Shown here piece by piece: positions 10,737 through 22,487 of a stretch of 64,000 nucleotides of DNA. Position numbers and translations under genes: made by a program. The notes beneath the pieces are model-generated. The model saw only the letters and a program-made list of their open reading frames with translations. It did no database searches and was not told the DNA's origin. The stretch is from NCBI GenBank assembly GCA_023078685.1, contig JALGAS010000011.1, positions 1,054,001 to 1,118,000 on the forward strand, in the 5' to 3' direction. Positions within the stretch are counted from its first letter, which is position 1. Each line of letters opens with the position of its first letter. Source of the DNA: Neopestalotiopsis rosae (Eukaryota > Ascomycota > Sordariomycetes > Amphisphaeriales > Sporocadaceae).

Positions 10737-13700
10737 AAGCATGAGACCGAGCCGGACAAAGGCTTCGTCAGCTATAGTTGAAGATTTTCCAATAATGAAT
10801 GATCCAAATTCGACGTATTTTCGTCGTTGGAGAGTTGAGTTTCGCCGTCAGGTTGTGACGAGACGTGCGAAAACGTCGGCATAGCTAGGCCTCAAAGAAA
10901 CATCATAAACAATATTTACCTTATGTCCCAGTTCATCAGTACTCGCACTTTCCTCAGACTATACCAAGGCCATTGAGGAACAAAGCGTTTCGGCGGAATA
11001 AGTAGCAGATAATTATTCCCATGTAAATGAATAGTTCTCGCAGTCAAACGCAAAGGAATACTCTGGGCAGCAGATTGGCAAACGCTTAATGCATTTGCCT
11101 GCATTGTTTCGCCATTTGCGCAGAATTCTTACAGTCATAATAAAATAAAGAGAAGCATATAAATTAACTCGAGAACTTCACAAGATTTCACAACGAAACT
11201 GGTTTGCAAATGCCACATTTTTAAGGATAGAATCACGGATTCTTATTCAACGGTACGATCAATTAATATGTTTCAGCATACACTTTAAGGTAGTCTAAAT
11301 CCTGTTGGCGATGAGGCAAATGCGTAAATTCGATTCCTTTGATTCATAAGGACTCAAATACTATAATTGATTTGTTCGAGCCCAAGGAGTATCGGGTTCT
11401 AAGACGTGATTTCAAATACTGCTCACTATGATTCAAAGGATCGTGACGCGAGGGTTTAATAGCTACGGAAGAACTACCTATAATATTGAAGAAATATGTT
11501 GGCTTATAATTAGGAAATCAAGTGACTTACTAATAAATTCAGATGGGGATGAGTGTTTTTAAGATTATTGGTTCACAGCTACATGATTATGGCTGAGGTG
11601 CACGGTATTTTATAATGTGTAAGGTATATTACTTGCACAGTCAGTTGTAAAATCACCACAATGAGCTATACCTAAGGTTTGTGCAGTGCAAGAATCGTGG
11701 GTGCTTGTTAGTGCTTTGCGGAGAATTTCCTTCGATGTGGCACGTACTATGTAAAACCCGCATCCGCTTTTAGGCTTGACGGGGCCAATGTGTCTTCCTG
11801 CCACTCGGCCTGAGCACATTGCGTCACAATATTATATTTGCGTCTTCTGCAGAGATGCAAGTGTCATGAATAACAATTATAAGAAGTGGGAGTAAAGAAG
11901 AGGGAACAAAAAGAAGACTCATCCACATTGTGCAATGTGGCGAGAAACGACCGGCTTGGTATTAAGACACTACGAGCACTGTAGACTCGAGAAATAATCG
12001 ATGCCTTCGCAATGCAGGCAACGTGTCGCTTCTAGTTTGTCATTGGATATTTGTGGACGACAGTAGTGTGTGGCCAATTTTGAAGACGCAACTGTAGTTG
12101 GCACAAGGTGATTGAGAAAAGACCCGACAACGCATGTGAAATTGCGAGGGCCGTGGGAGGGATTTGAGCATATCAGCTGAAGGTATCCTGTGAAACACTA
12201 CTCTTTACACATGACAGAAGCCACTGGCATAGCCGACAATCCTCGGGCGAGCAGTCGATCTCTATTTTCACTTCAAGCCCACGTGATTTTTGAATTTCAA
12301 GAAAACATAATGTAGTGGACTTGGACGAGGACGCCTCTGGACACGAGCCGGTCCCTTTTGCATTTCTCGCTCTGTTCTTGCTTCAACCTGTGTTTGAACT
12401 TGAAATGATCTTTTTCAGCATTTCCCAACTGGCTTTTGACCTAATTCCCGGCTGTTCTCAAGTGGATCAACAGGCCAAGATTCAACCAAGGGCAACTCCG
12501 CGCCCAACAAGGCGACATCGGACCAGTTTAGGCTTGGCCTCCTCTTGGTTTATTAGCCAGTTGCATGACCCTCAAACCAGTGACCCAATCTGATAATAGG
12601 CCTTTGTCTGCTGCAAGAAAAACCCCCCCAACTAATCCAGATTTAGGCCCCCCCGTTATGTCTGCATGGACGCCGGGATGATTCGAGAGTCACGAGAAAC
12701 TTTTGCGCATCACCATCGAGGTATGTATGACAACAAGAACTGATAGTTTCTGTTGATCTATTTCTCCTTTCCCAATCATTTGTTTAATATCATTCAATCT
12801 ACGCACGATCACACATTTGCACAGTGACACGACAATACCCATTACCCCTTTCTCCATCTCCTTGACAACCAATATACGACCGCCCCGCGAGCAGGTTGAT
12901 CACAAATAACAGACAGCCCTGAAATCGCTCTCCCTCAGCTGGGACTTCATCGGGTTGGTCGTGCCGTGGAGTCGATCGCCGAGCGGTTATCGTGCGATTC
13001 ATTAGCGCCCTCAACCCTCGACTCCCTTGGCTCTTGGCCATGGATGATCCAGTGACTGACTGAGTCGATCTAGTACGGAATACTAAAGCGCTAGCTAGCG
13101 ACGCCCAGCGCGTGCTACATGTGGGGTTTCCATCTTGGTAGGCGGGGTCACGACAACATCGAGTCAAATGCTGGGATCAATAATAGCATCTCCAAGGGGA
13201 GAGAAGAAAAAAAAAAGACAGACCGCCTTTCACTTCACAACGACAGAAACACTTTCCCACACCCTCTCCTCCTCATTCCCCTCCCGTGTACCTTGCGAGA
13301 TTCTGATCTTGCCAGAAACAAGAATACAAGCTGGGGAGCATGAGCGTCAATAGTAGAAGGGGCATCAACTTTATAATCGCCTAACCTTAGCCAAGTCGAC
13401 CTCGAACAGGGCGACGCCTATTCAACCAGCAGTTATCATCATTCCTTTCGCTCAGCTTGGAGGCTGGGAAACCTATTGGCTGGCTCAAGCTACCCGAAGG
13501 GAGCCACACTACTAAGTCTAGGGGATTGATTCCCGCTCCGTTCCCGCCCGCCAGGGAGGTAAGTTTCTTTAGGCCATTATACCCACCTCTCTTAAAACCC
13601 ACATGGTGGTTGAAGCACGTTGCGTCTGAAGCTCATCAAATAATGCAGTATCTAGTACCTAGCTGGGAGTAGTGTAGTAGCGCAATAGCGAATCACTCCC

Positions 13701-14324
13701 TCCCTCCAATCCCTTCCTGCATACTGGTGCCGCTCAATTACACGCATCGGCCCTGCAGCTCGATGGCAACCTCTGTTCATGGGTCCCAATAGCAACAGTC
13801 GATTTTGGTCCCTTGAGTATTTAGCATCCCATTTGCAGCCAAGTTGCCCTGAGCCAGTTCTTTTGGGAATATCCACATGCGGATTCCGCGAACCGACATT
13901 AGGAAATTAGTACAAAACTGACTGCCCCCATTCATCAACAAAACCTTGACCTTCTACCTGCGTACTTAGTACATGCGGCCCAAATACTCAGCCATCCTGA
14001 CCGCAACTTCTACCACATACTTGCTGACGTCGATCTGGTTTGCGGTCATCTAGATCGTCGTACTTCCCCTCATTCACACAACGCGCACATACGGTCTGAT
14101 GACCGCCTTTGTCGTTCGAACTTCTCTATATTTAAACAGCTGTCCCATCCCTGGCAATCACAAGAGTGCCTGTTTGTTGGAACCCTCGGTACCTTCTTCC
14201 TTTGTCTGACGCCCAGGGGCAGGCGGACCGGAAACTATTTTCTATTCTTTAAACACTCACTATCTACTATCAAATCGGTCTTTCATGCATCTCTACTGGA
14301 GAGAGATCCAAGAGACTTTACACC
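10737..14324. other. Gene-poor stretch with AT-rich core
   Basis: 3.6 kb without a supported gene. 10.8-12.1 kb is visibly richer in A and T than its surroundings, and its frames are stop-rich on both strands. 12.3-14.3 kb returns to normal composition. The last 200 nt are CT-rich and are the likely promoter and leader of the gene at 14325. No terminal repeats or transposase-like frames were seen. Confidence 0.5.
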
Positions 14325-15059
14325 ATGTTGTCATCACCGTCGCTTGGGACGGAACTTCACCGTTCTCATTCGGCTACCAGCATTGCTGCGTCCGTCACGA
14401 CATATCATAGTTTCCATGATATGGAGCTATTTGAATCCTTACCGAGCCGTGATTCGAATCAAAGGATGTTCAAACCCACACCAATGCGGCGGCAAGATTC
14501 TGGTTATGCATCAATACCTTCGGGTTCTCAGTCTGGCGGCTCCCAGAGCTCTAGCAGACGGATCTCAACAGCGTCGAGCAACTCTTCCAGCCTACGCCCC
14601 CGGACTAGACCTTCATTTCGTCGGGCTGCAAAGTCTACACCTAATCCTCGCGCCAGTATCACTCTCAGCCGCCCACCGCAACGTCCAAGGTCGCAACAGC
14701 AGTCCTGCGCCTACTTCCAATTCCCGAGCATGGAAGGGCACTTGGACGTTGATCAAGACATGCACGATGTGGAGGAATGCCATTATCCCCCACCGCCCCA
14801 GACGACACATTACTGGACAAGCGACAACACAAGAAGGCTTGAATATGCTGCTATCGACGCGGCAAGGAATGGGATTAGGGGATGGGTTCTCAAATACGTC
14901 ATACCTGACTGCTTCGTACCAAAACGTAGTCGACGACTTGGTTTCGACGATGAAGGCGGCAGTGTTCGACGATATAGAATCGAGCTCGAATCTGACGATA
15001 CGACGAAAGAAGGCTGGAAGAAGAGCAAGAAGATGGGCTGGCTGAGAGGCCGCTCCTGA
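14325..15059 (+). CDS. Conserved fungal protein of unknown function
   Basis: Intronless, 244 residues. The first 150 residues are disordered and Ser/Arg/Pro-rich, with serine runs typical of phosphorylated tails. The compact part, residues 163-222, includes YWTSDNTRRLEYAAIDAA, GIRGWVLKYVIPDCFVP and SVRRYRIELE. I recall this block as conserved across sordariomycetes, without an assigned function. The C-terminus is strongly basic (KKSKKMGWLRGRS). There is no signal peptide or clear membrane span, so it is probably cytosolic or nuclear. A CT-rich leader and the first ATG after it support the start. No enzymatic motif is visible. Confidence 0.75.
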   Translation: MLSSPSLGTELHRSHSATSIAASVTTYHSFHDMELFESLPSRDSNQRMFKPTPMRRQDSGYASIPSGSQSGGSQSSSRRISTASSNSSSLRPRTRPSFRRAAKSTPNPRASITLSRPPQRPRSQQQSCAYFQFPSMEGHLDVDQDMHDVEECHYPPPPQTTHYWTSDNTRRLEYAAIDAARNGIRGWVLKYVIPDCFVPKRSRRLGFDDEGGSVRRYRIELESDDTTKEGWKKSKKMGWLRGRS

Positions 15060-18000
15060 AGTAACAAACGACCACACTACGACAACAACGAGGCTACGAG
15101 TGGCGAACATCGCCGTGACTTGTTTCGGTACACTTGCAATTTCTTTGGGTCCGCATACCCTTATATGGACCTCGCATTTCTCGGCGTCACATATATACCC
15201 CACATTGTTTTTTTTTGTTTCTTTTTTCACTCCATGCATTACTTTCCGGCTTCTTGAAATTTTCAGTTGATCTCAGCATTGCGACCGGCGTCTTTTTTTA
15301 TTATGAACACATCATTATTTTGGAACGAGCAATGCATCACGGGCGAAACCGCATAGCATATAATCATTACATTATCAAATTGGCAATACCACTAGAGCGC
15401 TGGAATCTCAGGCGGTCGTTGAGCAAAGGTAGTCGAGCGAGGACGGCTGTATAGCATCTTTTGAGTGTACATCCTTGGTTTTTGTGAGGGAAGGGTTACA
15501 TCAATCTATGTGCATGCTTAGGTTAATAAAGAGGATTGACTTGTGCAAAGAACCATTGATTCATTGAATCACTTCTTGCACTTCCTTGCTTCCAGATTAT
15601 CTCGCAGTGCAACTCATTGTCTGTGTTTGTCCCTTCCTCAGGGTTGTAATCCTGAGCTCACATTACATGTCAAGGAAGATAACAATCATCATTCCTTGGC
15701 CTCTCCCTATTTCGAACAGGCATGTAAACTGTGCGATCTATCGTGAGGGTTCCACGAAGAGTCACTGTGCCATAAACGACACAAATCCTCAATTTCCATG
15801 CAGCACGGTAAGAATCTTCGGTGCCTGAGCGTACACACAATTCAAGTAGTATAGTGCCATGCACAAAGACTATTTCAGTACTATTTGTTGGTTCATCGCG
15901 GGATGTCATCTCGAGTAATCGTTCGGGTCAGTTCGAAACTAATAAGAGGAGAGTCAGGCAAGAAAGGAGACGGAATTCTCTCTCCCGGTTGCAGACTGTC
16001 AGATGCATTGAGAAACCGGCTTCTGCATCATCACGCTATTGGAAATCTTTGGGCATACTAATCACGTTGATTCATATCTTTCTCTGTCTTGCTCATTCTT
16101 CAGTCTTGCCATACCACAAGCCCTCCTTTTCGGTGGCAGGTGGCAGCGTCGGGCACAAGAATAGCAGTTCACATTGAACTCGGCCACGATCCGAGTAGCA
16201 TCTTCATAGCCGCAGGCTTCAGTCTTCTTTGCGTATGATTTCCCCACAAGAACACCAGTATGCTGAAGCGTAGTGCGAAGTTATGATGTGTATCACCTAC
16301 AGAACTATGCGGGGCTTAGCCTTGTCGCTCACTTATCTTTTCTTGCACTCAATTTCAAATCGAATGCTGTTAGTCCATTCACGAAAGATGCTTTACCCTG
16401 CTGTCACACTTCAAACTTGAGGACTTATGTTGGGAAGCTCGTGTATCTACATGAAGGAGGATAGAAAGGTGGCAATCTCGGACACGCATTTCAACATTTC
16501 GTGTAAACATGATCCTTTGCGCTCAGCGGCTCGTAGGTGATGGAAGATCTGTGCAAGCAGCTTATGGCCAGACTCTGTTACCGATCTCCAAACACGAAAC
16601 CGCGTATGTGCGATGATGTGCAAACGCCTTGTCTGCTCTTGAGGGCAATGGATGGGCGATAGGCCGTCTTCAGTCGTGGCATATGTCCAATGTTCATAAG
16701 AAATTTGGGAACGTTTAATCCGAATGGGCTCCATTGACTTAGCTTAATACGAAGTACATCGCATTAGCCTGGACCGGCCGTTATGGTGCTCATAAGTGTC
16801 CTTAGGTAGGTGATTCTTTCTACTTCCTCGCTCACCACATCGGCTCGTAAAGATTGGCAGCTAAACACACATCATGCTTGCTCAGGTAGTAGACATGTCA
16901 ATCGTACTTGGTGACCGTCGTCAACGCCAGCTGCATCCGGAAATTGGAATATCTGAAACACCTTACGCTTGACATATTCAACAATCGCTTGCGTTTTTTA
17001 GGCCGCTATGAAGATGTTGGGAGCTCTTTGGCACCTCAACAAGACAGGCATGGCTTCTTAACCAGTCAAGGCGCTGGCGATTCTGCGATGACCATGTCGT
17101 TTCCCCAGATCATCAATATAGCATGACAGCGATTATGGTCGCTGTTGATAATTCTCAAAGTTAATATCACAACCCCCAGTTGTTTCATCAATATATACGG
17201 CATAGACAAACGCCGGAATCATCCTGTCAGAATCATCCGCGGTCGAATGTTCTTAGCGTGATAGCCACCATAAAGAGCAATGTCACCCCGACCTTGATTT
17301 CAAGACTGTCAGCGTGTCAACATTAGAGACTTACAACAGGAAGTTACTCTGAATACTTCGCTCCTACTGGCGGATCCTGTGAGCAAAAGGCATTGGACGG
17401 GGACAGCACGACGTGCTATTTCATAAGAATACTCACAAGCGGGACTTTTGCTTCGATTCGTGATGAACTCGTCGATCCAATGCTACCTCATTTCAGCGCC
17501 AGTTTTGATTCTCTCGGACCAAGCGTCCGTTTGATACAAAAGCCTCGGGTTCCCCTTCTGGAACTATAATTTGCATAGTAGTTGGCAAAGCAAGACAAAC
17601 GAGCACGGAAGACGTGTTTCCGTGCAGGCAAAAGTAAGATGAGTTTGCGTCATAGTCTGGTTCTTCGGGATGACACAATGCAAAAGCAATACTGTCGTCC
17701 ATCTAGGCGTGGGTGAACCGACTTGGGAAAGAGTTGATGGGAGGAGTGAATCTGTGAATCCTCTAGTACTCCGGAGACCAAGAAAGTAGAAAGCTCAAGT
17801 TTCATCGGACGAGAGAAGATCATCTTTTGCGGAGTGAGTGGAAACCTTGTAGTGTCCCCACAAGCAACGCTATGAGCTAGTATACTACAGAATAGGTGTA
17901 CGCAAGTACTGACTGGTGACTGCACGTACGTACAATGCAATCAATGATCTGGCGTTACGGACTGCAGATTCTGTCCAAGCAAAAAGGGAAAAAGAAGATG

Positions 18001-19330
18001 AAGAAAGCAGTGTCTAAACAAAATGTTTCGGTGAGAAGAGCTGAGCTTTGATCGGCATTGAGGTGACGAAGCCGTAAGAGACTCACCAGCGTGTGAACGA
18101 TTCGAATCAACCTGTGGGCGCCCATATTTCCCACCATTCACATCCGTGCCACGCCAGAGCTGCAGCTGCGGTGGAGTTTTGGCAGCGAAACAGCCGTTCC
18201 TGGGCGAGGCTCGTCGATGTTTGTGGCTCCAATGACGATTGAAGCATCCCTGGGCCTTGGCTGGCCCGTTGGTGGTACCAAACATTCCTCCAGTGCCTCC
18301 ACATCCTACTCCTAGGACACACTGAAGGTGAAACAAGGAGTCGTCCACCATGTCCAATCAGAGAAAAACGTCCTCTCAGCGCCAGTCGCTAGAAATCGCA
18401 ATGGACTATCCCCGGCCGCCAAGGAAAATTTAGGGGAATTGCGTCGTGGGCCCTTGTCATCCCATCTTCCGGGGACGAGCTGGACGAGGCCCAAGGAACA
18501 GATTGCCAGGCCCTCGCGGGGAGGCTTTAGCGACTGTGCGATGTGACCATGTTTCCTCGGATCAGCGCTTTGCGGCTCTGCTGCTGACGACGACTTCTCA
18601 ATCTGAGAACCCGCGAGCACTGGCGCCAAGTGGGTTCGGTCCGGGATTAGACGCAATAGCGCCCTGAAGTGCCGTTGTCATTCGACAAGGGTCGTGCTGG
18701 TTTGACATAGGGAATACTCTACACTAGACCCATCGAGCTCAACCGCCCTCCGCCAGTCTGGTAAGTCTGGACTCTGGACTCTGGACGCGCCAAACCGTAG
18801 AGGCTCGAAACGATGCGGAAATAGCAGCATTCATCAATACCAGATCGTCCCCATGGCCTCCGGCGCCCTGAATAGTGTCCGGAGGCAAGGGCCCCTATTC
18901 GAGCCAGGAGTCATTGGTGGAGAAAGCAATCTACCATACTCAGCACATCATCAACTCTGAACATGACAAGCTTTCAGATAACGCTGATGCTAGTAAGGTA
19001 TCGGTAGTAGCAGCAGTAATATTCCATGCTCTCACACGGTAAGCTGAATGAAAATGGGGCTGCGTACGTCTCCTTCAGCGCCTCCAGCAGGGACGACTTG
19101 GCATATATATGTTGCTCTCATCTCCTTCTGCAATCAACTCTTCTTCTTGGTCACTCAGCTTCAACTCAAAGCCTTTTTCTACACTCCCTTCTTTTTCATT
19201 CTCCCAAGTCAACTTCGACTTCATTCAGCTTGCTGAAAACTTTCATTTACATTATCACGCAGGTCGACTGATATCATCTTTCTCTCCAACAAAAACAACA
19301 CAGAACCTTTTTCTTTTTTTTTTTGCCAAA
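15060..19330. other. 4.3-kb stretch without a recognised gene
   Basis: Holds the 3' UTR of the upstream gene, with an AATAAA near 15.52 kb, and at 19.1-19.3 kb the CT-rich promoter of the next gene. Between them all frames are short and family-less. A small heptamer-type repeat of CTGGACT occurs near 18.77 kb. Non-coding RNA cannot be excluded. Confidence 0.5.
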
Positions 19331-20181
19331 ATGAAGGTCAACGCTCTTGCCATCTCTGCGCTCTTCGGAGCTGCTTTCGCCCAGGGTGATGCGCCTACCA
19401 CCTTTGCGACCTCTCTTCGCCCCAGCGGTGGCGCTCCCCCAAGCGGTGCCCCCAGCGGCTTCCCCAGCGGTTTCCCCAGCGGTCCCCGTCCCAGCGGATC
19501 CGGTGGTTTCGGAGGCGGTCCCCGCCCAACCGGCGCTCCCTCCGGCAGCCCCTCCGGCCACGCCCACGTCGTCGCTGCCGCTGCTTGTATGTTTAAATGT
19601 TCCCAAACAGTAATGTTTCGAAAAGCTAGCTAACTCTTACCAATAGCGAGCGCTTTCCCCGGCTTCCCCAGCGGTGGCCCTCCCCCGTCCGGTCTGGTGA
19701 GTAACACAACTTTTCTACCTTCAAACTTGGTGGCGGTCAAGGTTTTGGTCAATGTTGATTACAACCACGGGTGCTAACATCGAAACTTTATAGCCTAGCG
19801 GATTCCCCGGATTCCCCGGCGGCCCCAGCGGCTCCGCAGGCCCCGTTCCCACTGTTGCCCCATCCGGCGGCCCTGATGGCCTCTTCCGCCGCCAGTTCCC
19901 CAGTGGAAGTGGTGGCCCCCAGCCATCTGGCCCGGCCCCATCTGGAGCTGCTCCTTCGGGTGGCCCTGGCGGTGCTGGCGGTGCTGGCGGCCCCGGCGGC
20001 TCTGGCGGTTTCCCCTCTGGAGGTTTCCCCTCCGGATCTGGCGGCGCTGGCCCCCAGCCCACTGGCGAGCCTTCTGGCGATGGTGCCTTCCGTGCTCGCG
20101 CTCGTGACTTCTTCGGTAAGTTGATATTAAATATGAGGAGCCTGAATCGTAACTTTTCGCTAACCTCAAACAGGTTTCTAA
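19331..20181 (+). CDS. Secreted Gly/Ser/Pro-rich low-complexity protein
   Basis: Four exons, 19331-19586, 19647-19696, 19794-20115 and 20174-20181, encode 211 residues; the introns are 60, 97 and 58 nt with CTAAC branch sites. The signal peptide (MKVNALAISALFGAAFAQ) follows a CT-rich leader. The mature protein is built from PSG, FPSG and GG-rich repeats, with almost no charged residues. One dibasic LFRRQ site, a possible Kex2 cleavage point, lies in the middle, and a basic RARARDFFGF ends the chain. The last exon is only 8 nt and supplies the final residues and stop. Such proteins usually act at the wall or hyphal surface; no domain was recognised. If the last intron stays in, the frame continues and lengthens the C-terminus by about 33 residues. 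Confidence 0.85.
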
Positions 20182-20634
20182 GCAACACGACACTTTCGGG
20201 GGCGTATTACACTATGTAATACTTGACGCGGGAGCACAATCGGATCACTTCATTTCACTTTAAAAAAATCACCGACGTTGACAATTAAAAAGGTTGACAA
20301 TTTCGAGTGTTGGAACGAGACTTCTTGTACATTCTCTTATTTATATACATACACTGGCTGGCTTTGACGTTTGATCTTCTATCATGTGCTTTGATGTGGC
20401 TTGTGAAGTAGCTTCCCGACCGCGTATATTAGAGGTTGGAAGCTTTGCGGGATTGAATCAATCCTTTCCAACCTTGTCCACTTGCGACTGAGGTATTATT
20501 GTCATACTTATAAATGTGCAATGTAAATATGAGATTGGAATTGAAGCAGTAAACGCCTCCCAGCTTTTTGTTACACGGTCTGTGTCTATAGCTTGTTTTG
20601 TAATGCCATCTGCCGTCATTATTCTGAAATAAGG
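20182..20634. other. Intergenic between convergent genes
   Basis: 453 nt shared by the 3' ends of the secreted repeat protein and the minus-strand membrane protein. AT-rich, with no open frame of note. Confidence 0.6.
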
Positions 20635-21928
20635 CTATGCAATTGACCCTTGTTCGAGTGACCTGCCGTGTGGATTGCTCACTGCCAACACCATCATGTC
20701 ATTTACGTTGGTGTCAACATCTTCAGAAGTTCTGACATGCGACGGAGTATCTAGTTTGGGTAGCAGTATGTTGATGACTTCGACCACTACCCCAAGCAGG
20801 ACAAATAATGCAAGAATCTGGCCAAAGGTCCAAGCGCTCTCCTCTTCGCTGAGCTTGTTGATACGGACCATTTGCTCTAATGTCACAACTAATGACACGT
20901 CTTGTCAGCGTTTTACCTTCTTTTTTTTTTTTTTGGGGGGGGGGGGGGGGGGGGAAGAAAAACAATAACAGTAACAAAAAGCACAAATGTGCGTCATTTG
21001 TCGTTTTCGTGTTCAGTTTGCACTTACTCATATAAATATTGATTCCTGTGTGAACCAACAGCTCCATAATCTGCCCGCTGAAGATGCTTCCTTTGTATCT
21101 GGAGTCGCTGACTCGAACACGGGCCCACACGTGTTTGAGCACGACGACATCTTGATTGCCATTATGAAATCTTTTAGCAGACGATCTAGCGCCCCCGCAG
21201 ATGCATGAGGCGAAGAAGACTCCAAACACCATACTCAGCACCCAACCCACAGCCATGGCTGCCATAAGAGCGAGCAAGACATATCGGAAGACGTCGTTAG
21301 TGGCATTGATGCTGACACCGAAAACAACATATTTCTGTACAGCGTTATCTCATGAGAATCCGATGATCTTGGGACGGAAATATAACGAACTCACCGTCTC
21401 GGCATTACACTCAGGTTGCGAGCCAAACGAGGGAGCCGTGATCCATATGTACGTCGTCAGGGCCACGAATGCACAGGCGATCACCACCCGCAAAAAGGCT
21501 AATACAAGCCATCTATTGAGTCCGCCTCCATGGTACTTTCTCTGCGCCACCATTCCAAATCCCAAAAGAGACAGCAAATGTAAGATACATAGAGCATGAA
21601 ACAAGGTCAGTTGACGCTCGATTGTCTCTACAATTGCCGTACATAGGAGTGCCAGGCCTTGGAGTTGCAAAGCAGAGTTCAGGGCTTGACAAAATTCCGC
21701 ATAATTCTCGGGGCTGGCGACATGTTGAATGAGAGTTTTAAGGATACCAGCAGCAAGGCAAAGGGTATAAATCGACACGCGAATCTGAAAAAAACAATTA
21801 GCTGCTATGTATTACATAAGTTGTGATTTCTTCCAGCCCTTGTCAAGACTCACACCCGTGCCGGTTACGTCTGGATTGGGCTCTATGAATTCACAAATAC
21901 GAATTTCCGAGGAATTTGGTGCTGCCAT
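20635..21928 (-). CDS. Uncharacterised multi-pass membrane protein
   Basis: Four exons, 21928-21854, 21784-21395, 21334-21028 and 20888-20635, encode 341 residues; introns are 69, 60 and 139 nt and every phase closes. A short N-terminal tail leads into a PDVTGTGIRVSIY motif, a pattern I know from many uncharacterised fungal membrane proteins (PD-x-x-G-x-G-x-R-x-x-x-Y). About six or seven hydrophobic spans follow, with examples at SIYTLCLAAGILKTLI, LFHALCILHLLSLLGFGMV, LRVVIACAFVALTTYIW, LLALMAAMAVGWVLSMVF and ILALFVLLGVVVEVINILL. Between the fifth and last span is a soluble loop. The last intron contains a 20-G/14-T homopolymer tract. The gene is divergent from the membrane protein at 22488. 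Function is unknown. Confidence 0.82.
20921..20954 (+). repeat. T14-G20 homopolymer tract in an intron
   Basis: Fourteen T then twenty G on the plus strand, inside the last intron of the minus-strand membrane protein gene, where it reads C20-A14 shortly before the acceptor. Long G runs form stable secondary structure and are prone to length change or sequencing error. Confidence 0.9.
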
Positions 21929-22487
21929 ATCGCAGAGTTTTTCAGACTGAAGGAAGATTGGACCACGCTCCTGAAGTTCTTGTCATGAGTAGCAGTGAAA
22001 ACAGCATTGTGTACGCAGGCGTTTAGGCGATTTTTCATAAGTGCAGCTCATACAGCTTTCACGGATTGCGATTCTGCCTAGGCTAATCCATTCTTGACCA
22101 AAAGATCGCTCGCTGCACAGCAGGAAGTCCGTCAACCATGTGATCACCCTTGCTGGCCGGTAGACGCGAGCCAATCAGCTCCTTTCCTACCCGAGAAGCT
22201 GAAGATACACCCTCGTCGTTATCAAACCCTGCTAGGTTAGGCTACATGCCATAGCTGACACTCAGCTGAGTGCGGAATTGCTGCGAAACAAGAGGAAATA
22301 AAGAGTTCAATTGGATGTTTGCCCAGAACAAAGACCTCAAATACCGAAGCTTGAAAGATCCAGCCATCCGTAATAAGAGAGGTATTTCGCAGCTTGCGCC
22401 TTCGCGTGATGATGCACAATTGTTGCAATACAGTGGCTGTTTGGAAAAGATTAGGACAACCCAAAAAAGCCGACATAATCGACACAG
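21929..22487. promoter_or_regulatory. Shared 559-nt spacer between two divergent membrane-protein genes
   Basis: The ATG codons at 21928 (minus) and 22488 (plus) point away from each other across this spacer, which must contain both promoters. No frame inside it is convincing. A shared promoter may coregulate the pair, but no specific factor site was recognised. Confidence 0.55.

Noticed and set aside
20723..20950. Pro/Lys-rich reading through the homopolymer tract as coding
   Set aside because: It lies in the last intron of the membrane protein gene; splicing restores a hydrophobic final span in frame.
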